64,000 nucleotides of DNA from assembly GCA_028829895.1 (NCBI GenBank), contig CM054179.1:57543891-57607890 (forward strand), in the 5' to 3' direction. The stretch is from Sinotaia quadrata (Eukaryota > Mollusca > Gastropoda > Architaenioglossa > Viviparidae). Shown here piece after piece: positions 15,047-24,000 of the stretch; the stretch's first letter is position 1, and each line of letters starts with the position of its first letter. The notes below the pieces were generated by a model. It ran no database searches. It was not told the DNA's origin and saw only the letters and a program-made list of their open reading frames with translations. A program made the position numbers and the translations under genes.

Positions 15047-18000
15047 ATAGAAACAGACAGCATAGAAACAGACAGGAAGGAAAAGAAAAAGAAAGTCCTC
15101 CCTATGTCATACAAATATAATAGTCTGATGTTTTAAAAGTATATTTAGCAAAATATTTGTAGGGTATAGTCAGTGTAGTCACAGGAAGGAAATAGACCAT
15201 TAATAGTAGTATATTGAGTGCTGGAGTACTTAAAAATTTTAAAACATGATTAGGTGTGTGGTAGAAGGTCCAGTGTATTTGTAAGATACAGATTGTGTTG
15301 AAAATTTTCACTTTATCAGAAATATCATGGTTGAATTTTTAAAATGAGATCTGCACACTCTTTGTAAAATCTTTCACAAAACATATATCATTTCAAGTAA
15401 TTTTAGAATCTTTTAAAATAATTTTCATGACTATTACATATATATAACTTTTTATACCAGCTATATCAGAGATGGATTGGACCTACAATATTTACATCTG
15501 CATTCATTTGTATGAATCTGAAATAAGTTTCCTTAAACAGCTGTTTGTTAATTTCCTTAATTTTGCTTTTGAATGAGTAATTTAATTCTTTCTCATGTAA
15601 ATTATAATCTCTTGGGTTTTTTTTTTTTTTATATAAGTAGACAATTTATATCAGATTTCATTATAATTCATTTTTCTTAGAAATACATCTACTTGATTAC
15701 TGGGAATCATGCTAACTTCCTGGAACATCTTGTAGATTCATGGAAGTCCAATTGGATGATTTTACTTCAGAAAATGTCTTTGTCAGAATCAATTAATTTG
15801 AAATTACTTCTAAGGGATTGTCAAGGACTTGGGAGCCTAATCTAAGAAGAAAGAGCATCTCTGCTAATGGATGTTTTTAGATGTTTAGAAGTGGACATTA
15901 TACTTTGGATGTTGAAAATGCAATGAACCTGTAGAGCTAATGCCACTAAAACAACAACATGGACAGAAATCAAGGCATGTAGTGAAAGTTGTGGGGCTAA
16001 GTTGAAGAGGTCTTCTAAGATCACTTGATTCTGCAGTTAATTATGATAAAAATAATTTTAAATACAAAAATTACTTAAGTAGATTAAAGTTCAAAGACAA
16101 ATTATCATGATAATATGCCCCTCTCTGCAGCATCTGTAAATGTGATATCAATCAAATCAATTCATGAGAACAGTCATTTACAAGTTTTAAGTGCTGATAA
16201 CATGTTAGTACTTTGTCATGTTACTTTCATTCTAGCATTTCACTCTGATTTAAGCAAATAGAATTGTTGGTTTAGAAACATTGAGAAATAACTGGGAACG
16301 GAATGTAAAGTTTTAAAAGCTCATGATATTAACTGGTAAGGTTTCAATTTCTTTATTACATTACTTAATGTCATAGTTGTTCTCTATTTATAATATTATT
16401 TAAAATATTGTCATGACATCGTTTAGTGACTATTGTTGTTTCTAACTGTTGGAAGTGGACTGTGTTGTAGTTATCTTGTTTCTTGAGTTATATTTACAAG
16501 TTCAAATGCAGTAATGTAAACATCTTTAATGTCTTCTGACTTTCGTGGTTCTGTGCACATTTCTTGTACTGAGTTGTGATGACATGCTACACAGCAAGCC
16601 CACAATGAACCAAATAAATGCAGGTGTCAGCATGGGGTCTAGCAGCTAATGTTTGTATCAGCAATATTATCATTTGAATTAAATGAACAGTCCATAATAC
16701 TGTATCTAGATCAATAGGTAAATAACATAGTATTATAGTACAGATTGAGAATCAGCTCTGAAATTAGAACAAAACAAATAAATTATTTTTGAATTATTAT
16801 TTCTTATATCTTTAATATATTTAGAATGAAGTTGGTGGACTTTTAAATTATCTTTAAATATAGTCAGTAAAATATTGCATTTAGTGCCCATCACCTGTGC
16901 ATTTTTATTTTATTTATACATATTTATTCAATCAAGAAAACAAACTTTTGATTGATTTTTTTTTAAAATTCTGGTGTTTAGTATCTTTCAAAAATTAACT
17001 AAAAAGTGTTTCTCCACTCATCACTGGTATGCTTAAGTTTGATGTTGCTATTTTACAGGGCATTACCCAATTATAAAGTGCAAGGAAAGCTGTCAAGCAT
17101 AGTTGTCTCATCTTAAGTTTGATGTTGCTATTTTACAGTGCATCACCCAGTATAAAGTGCATGAAAAGCTGTCGAGCATAGTCGTCTCATCTTTAGAAAT
17201 TTGAATGTTTGGTCATGAATTACTAGCTAAATTCACTCTGTCCCATACACTGATCACCATATTATTGGATTGGAAGTTTAGAAATGTTTCACAAGTTAAA
17301 TGTGAAGTCAAATTGCTGCTAATTTTTTTTCCCATCATACATACTGAAATTGGTACATTCCATAAAAATTATTAGTATCATCATTGTTCAGTGAATTTAA
17401 TAATATTTAAAATTTCTGATTTACAAGAGTTAAAAGATGGTGGAGGGTTGATTTCAGCAATTGGCTGGTATGCCAATCCATTTAATATACCAATAAGTGT
17501 ATAACTCCTTTGATATTTTTTCAGGGTAATGTAGCACTTTGGAAGCCATCAGATTCATCTGTTTTATCAAATTACATTGCATTTCAAGCTTATCGTGAGG
17601 CAGGATTGCCTCCTGGTGTAATCAACTTTGTGCCAGCTGATGGCCCAGTTTTTGGAGATACCTTGCTAGCATCACCCCATTTGGCTGGGATCAACTTCAC
17701 AGGCAGCCTCAGGTGACAATTCAAAATACAACTGTACTTAATTCTAGAAATTTTATTATGTATTACTGACCATTTCAATTTTCATTCTTTTCTATTATAA
17801 GTACATTAAAGTCTTAGTATACATTGAATTTGTCCTTTCTCCTGAATTTGGTTCAGAGTATGAAGTTCAGTCATTCTGCAGTCTTAGTCATAGAGCATAC
17901 TTAGTTTTTGTGTTCTGTTTTGTTTCCTTACCATTCTGCAGTCTTATTCTTTGAGCATGCTTAGTCTTTGAGCTCTGTTTGTTTCCATACCATTTTGCAT

Positions 18001-21000
18001 CATAATCTTAGAGAATGCTTAGTCTTTGAGCCCTGCTTGTTTCCATACCATTCTGCAGTCATAATCTTAGAGAATACTTAGTCTGTGTGTTCTGATTGTT
18101 TCCTTACCATTCAGCAGTCTTATTCTTTGAGAATAACAAGTAGTTTTTAAAAAATTGAATAATGATCATTTTATTTCTTTTTCAAAAGTATGTTTTAAAT
18201 TAATATTTCTCAGACTCCCCAAACTCATTCTAGCTGGCGTGCCAACCATCTTGCTCATACTACTAAAATGTAATCTCAATCTGTAATGTGTAACATTTAT
18301 TTTGACAATATTTAAAAAGATTTGTTTATAAACAAAATGTTGCTATTGTGACCTCATTGAATCTGTTTGAACCTGAATGAAAAAAAATGTAAAAAAGAAA
18401 TAAGAATATGGTGTTGAGTAGGCATTCTCAAGACAGGGTTTAAAGAATAAACACACTTTAATATATCCTGACTCTAATGGCAGAAAAAGTATTCATCTTA
18501 TGATGATAAAGTTGATTTAAGCAGTAATTAGAACCCTCAGCTTTCAACATAAGTATGCATTGTGTACAAGCATCATGGCACAAAATGACAGTTCTAATGA
18601 CACTAAAAGCCAGTAATAGTCTACTATACAGTAAAAGCAATGACAGTAATATGCAGTTTGTAAGAATGCAAATTATCTCTAATGCAAATATTGATTCAGA
18701 AGAGCCAGAACACAAAAAATAGACTGAACTTAATTAAATTCTTTCATTTATTTCTTTATATATTTGGTGAACTTTGGATGAAGGATGAACATTCAGCACA
18801 AGATAATTTTAAAAAATAATTTCTCAGCATGCCAGAATATTCAAACTTTTCAGAGTAATAAAAGAAACAAGATTTGCATGCGCATGTATATTTCTAGTTA
18901 TAGTCAGTGTGTCAAAATAATTTATCAAATCTGAACACTGGTTTTTGCCAGAAATATAAACTCCCATAATCATCTTACTTCATATTATGTTATTGGTGGT
19001 GGTGGTAGTGGTGGTGGTGGTGGTGATCTGTCATCACAACATTTTCCTTGATTCATATTCCCAAATTTACTGTATAAGTAAATACATTCAGGCATGGGGT
19101 TAATAGATAGATAGACAGACAGACCGACATCATAGATAAAGTATTGTTTGTAATTACAGATGTTAATAGCATCTTATCTGAAGAATGTTAACAAATAATT
19201 TTTTTTAGGAACAAATAAAATCTATTTCCAGAACGTTCAAGTTACTGTGGAGACAAGTAGCTGAAAACCTAGATAGTTACAAGTCGTTTCCTCGGCTAAT
19301 TGGAGGTCAGTTTGCATCAAAGTGCTGCAAGTTTATCACAAGGTGCCAACCTGTCAATGTTTTATTGTTGGTATTATGCAGTTTCAGTGTGATATTTAAT
19401 AATAAAGGTCTTTGATATTTTATTGCTAATTCAACCTTTTTCTTTTCTATTTTTTCCTGGGTGTGTGTTGTAATTTTGCAAGTGTAACTGCAAACATTTG
19501 TAAAGTGCATAGTTGTTTAGCATTCCTCAGGGTTTTTTTGTACTTTAGATATACTGTTCATAAAATGCATATTAATTGCCCATTTTTCTTATTATGGTAT
19601 TATTATTATTGTACTGAAGGCTGTTTACAAGCAATATTAATATTAGTTATTGTTATTATTCAGTAAAGAATGTTGTGTATGTGACATGTTTGCATTTGTT
19701 ATTATTTTTTGGTATTGCATTTATTTATGTGAAAGGTTAAGAATATAATTATTATTGTCTTGATGACAGCAGTTTCAGAAAAAAAAATTAACATTTGTTA
19801 TTATTCTTGTGATGAATGATGCTTATATGAAATGTTAGCATTTGTTATTATCATTATTATCATTATTATTTTCTTGATGATAGCTGTTTTGAGAAACTTT
19901 ACCATTGTTATTTGTTATTATTGTTTTCATGATGATATCAGTTTTAGGAAGCATTAATATTTATTATTTTGATGTTTTGAAATGTAACATTTGTTAGTAG
20001 TAGTACTAGTATTATTATTGTCACGAATGAGAAGTGTTAATATTTGTTTTTGTTGTCATGATTAAAGCTGTTTATGGCACTTGTTTCTTATTTAGCACTT
20101 AGAAGTCTTTCCCTTATTGTCTAGTCAATTTTTTTCTTTATTTTCTTTTTTCCAGAATGTGGTGGAAAAAATATGCATTTTGTACATGCTTCTGCTGATA
20201 TCCAATCTGTTATCTTTGGTACAATACGATCTGCATTTGAGTACAATGGACAGAAGTGCTCAGCTTGTTCACGCATGTATGTTCCGCAGTCTATCTGGCC
20301 AGCAGTCCGTGATGGCATGCTTAAAGTGCTTAAAGAAATCAAGATGGGCTCTCCGTTGGATAAAGAGTGTTTTGTTACAGCTGTCATTGATGCCAAAGTT
20401 GGTTTTCAGTTTTTTTCTCTTTGTAATAAAAAATTCATAAAATTTATATTTTTTTATCTTTCTTTTCTACCATTACTTTTTTTATAACCCAGTAAAATTT
20501 CTACTTGTATTTATTTGTATTTTCTTGCTTGATTTACTAGCCATTTAGTGCTTGCTGTGTATTTTCATTTGATTACTAGCAACACTTATTTGTTGTAGAA
20601 AAGGTAAAAAGTGTTTCCATCATACAACTAGATGAGCATATTGTAGAAGCTATCAAAGGACTCGGACACATACAAGCCAAAATTAGCTATAATAGGAGAC
20701 AATGCATAAAAAGTGTTCCCTGTCAGTACCATTTTCACTTGGTTGGGTTGGATGTTTGTCAAGTAAGGTTTATGCTCTGCAGATTTCCTGAGAAGTTATC
20801 AGCCATCAACCTCTTTATTTGCTCAGATGTCATTCTTTTTTGTCATCCCTTTTTGTCTCTTGCATTAAGGTATGATGCACTTTTCTTCCTTTTTCATTAA
20901 CTGTTTTCTTTCTTGATATTGAAATATTTTTTTCTTTATTGTGATCTCCATAAATTGTATTTTAATTGACACCCCTCTAGCATAGTTTATGTGAGTTGCA

Positions 21001-24000
21001 GGAATGAAAGAACACAATTTTTTAAGAGGTGTTGGTCAATTGAATGTTGGGAGGGAATTGTGCATAATGCCTAACCACCCTTTGTCCTTTAACATTAGAC
21101 ATGCAGGAAGCAAGTCAACCATGACAGCCCGATTCAGACATGTGCCATTGAACATGTTCAGAAAAAAGAAAGTTTCAAGTGTGAATATTAACGAATGATG
21201 CACCAAGTCTGATCAGAATTTATTACACACCTCTCTCTATCTTAGAAAAGTATACAAGGGTGTATAATTCCTATGGTTAAAGAAAAGTATACAAGGGTGT
21301 ATAATTCTTATGGTTAAAGAAAAGTATAAAGGTCTCACCAGCATGAGACAACTAATCAAGTGTCTGTTTTTCATTTTTTGAGAGAGGAATGACGTTTCCC
21401 CCTTCAGGTAGGAAGGGGGAAGTAAGTTGTTACCCATCCTCAGGAAATGCTGTACTACATTCATTTTACCAACAGCACATAGATAGTGATGAAAAATGTT
21501 GAATGCTCTAATGTTGACAACTCTCTAGTCTGACTACTGTTAAGTGTTGCAAAGAATGCAAAGGATATTGTGACCACTGATAGGATGGAGAACATCATTA
21601 TTTTTGAGAGATGCATCTTCCTCCAACTCATTTAGGGGTACAATAGAAGCTGTCTAGTCTACCAATATCTTGCATTTAGGTTTGTTTTCTCTTGCATTTT
21701 CCTTGTATGCTCTTTGCACATAGAAAAATTAAGTAACTGGCACTTGTCAGGGAAATTGTTAGTGTGCTACAGTATGCTTCTCTGGTTGTTTGATTGATAA
21801 AGGCAATTTTAAAAATAAAATAAGTTTCCTGAATGTTTACCAGATAAGTATACTCAATCACTCCCAACCTCCCACTTGATTATTTAGGAGCTATTGAGGA
21901 CAGTGGGACAGACACTCCCACTTGATTATTTAGGAGGTTTTGAGGACAGTAGGACAGACACTCCCACTTGATTATTTAGAGGATGTTGGGGGCAGTGAAA
22001 CATATCCTCCTAGCTTTCCACATGATTGTTTAAGGGGTATTGAAGACAAAGGGACAACACTGTTAGTTAAGTACTTTTATGCTTTGTATTCCATGATTGA
22101 GGTGGGCCCTGGCTTGTAAGGGTTTTAGAGAAGAATTCTTATTTGGCATTTGATCTACATTTAGTTGTTTTCTATACTGTTAACTCTTTGAAGCTAATTG
22201 AAATAGCACACATATTAGTGTCACTGTCATGTAAGGAGTAAAAAAGTCAGTGGAGAAAAAAAAATGTACATTTATGTATAGCTTGTAGATTCAGAAAATA
22301 TTCTATAAACAGTCACTGGATGATTTTTGAGAAGTTGATTGTTTGCTTGAAGGCTATAATCTTTTTTCTTCTTTTTTCTTAATCTCTTTTTCTTTACTCT
22401 CACATTTTTCTTTTTTTTTCTTTTGGCTTGTTAATTTTCACAAGGACTCTTAATTTGCTATAAGGAGCATGTGCCCAGCATCAGAATTTTAGGGTTATTA
22501 AAGAGAAGTCTGAGTATGTACATACATGGATGGATGGACATATAGACAGAGAGAGAGATATGTTTTTGTACTTTTTGCTTTATATTTTTCAATTGTTTTA
22601 TGATATCAAAGTCATGAAATCAATAATTGTAGGGATATAAACTATTTTCTCTAGATATTTTACTTTTGCCTAGATTTGATACTTCATTTTTGTCAGCATG
22701 CCATGTTTACTTGTAAAAATCTACTTTTCAGGCTTTTGATCGCATCAAGAGTTATCTGGACTTTGCAAAAAATGACAAATCTCACCAAATACTTTTTGGG
22801 GGTAACTGCAATGATAGGTATTGACATAAAAGCTTTCTTTTTTATCTCAAAAGAGAGTTGTACTTTTAGTGTACAAATCTTAACAGTATTTATTAGTCTG
22901 TAGAGATTAATGAGGGGAATTTTTAAATTGTGCTTTTTTCCCTTATTATTAAATTAAAATATACATTTTATGTAATTTGATCTATTTAGCCATATGCAGT
23001 TTTGAATCTTTATATGAATATTGAAACCAGAGTATGTTTTGAAAATAATAAAGTAGGTCAAACTTGTCACATTTAAGAAAGTTGGGTAGTAGTTGCTTTA
23101 TTTAGATTGTGTTCAAGACTGGAATGATATTATAATATACAGTAATCTGTTGTTTGTTTTTTTAATTAATTAAAAAATCTTAAAATGTTGCAGATAAAAT
23201 TATTAATTATGTAGTTTTTTTCTGCAAAAAAATAATAGTGTTGTAAACAGGGGATGCATTTCAAAAGTGAAGGAAAATGATTAATAAAGTATGAATGCAT
23301 TTTTTAAAAGCATAAATAAAAATTGTAATAATGCGTAACTGTATTTAAAAAATACAGTATTACCATTTTTTTACATAGTCGCATTGGCATTAAGAACTAG
23401 GAAATAAAAATCTGAAAATTTAATCTTAGTCCAAAGTTAATCATTTTACTGGAGGTTTTAATTAATTATCTTGATAAAGGTTTAATATGTTAGGGCACAC
23501 ACAGTTGTTGAAAGTTGTCTATTTTAAAATTTAAATATGTTAAACATATAAATCTAACATAATCTAATGCTATTTTAAGAACAATTTGCTGTCATTCTGT
23601 ATTTATTGCAGTTTGTAGCAGATTCCTACAATTTGCTCTAAGCATTTTTATGTTGCTCTGTGTTCCAATGCTTTGGTTATTTCAATATTATGCTTGTTAT
23701 TTGTTTGTGCAGCTTTAGAGTAGGTGACAGATAAGCTCATTAACAACATTTCTGAAAATAGCTTTTTCCTCAGTATTACTAGATATGTGTACTTTAGGAG
23801 TATAATAAGTCCCTTAGACATACCTGTCATGGCCATAAAAACCTGTTTTAAGACCCCAGGTGAGATGAAATATTAACAAATTTATACTGAGTATCTTGCT
23901 TCTTGTTGAGAGTAATCTTCCTTCAGTACCCCAGAGCAAAACAGACTTGAAAAAGCAGTGAGATCAGTGTGTGCATGTGTTTGTGTGTGAGAGAGAGTGA

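Noticed and set aside
20121..20396. 91-codon minus-strand open frame
   Set aside because: It is the antisense shadow of ALDH4A1 exon 10, and its mirror at 61115-61390 has the same cause.
20117..20440. 107-codon open frame overlapping ALDH4A1 exon 10
   Set aside because: It is an alternate frame of the exon. The correct frame encodes the catalytic motifs.
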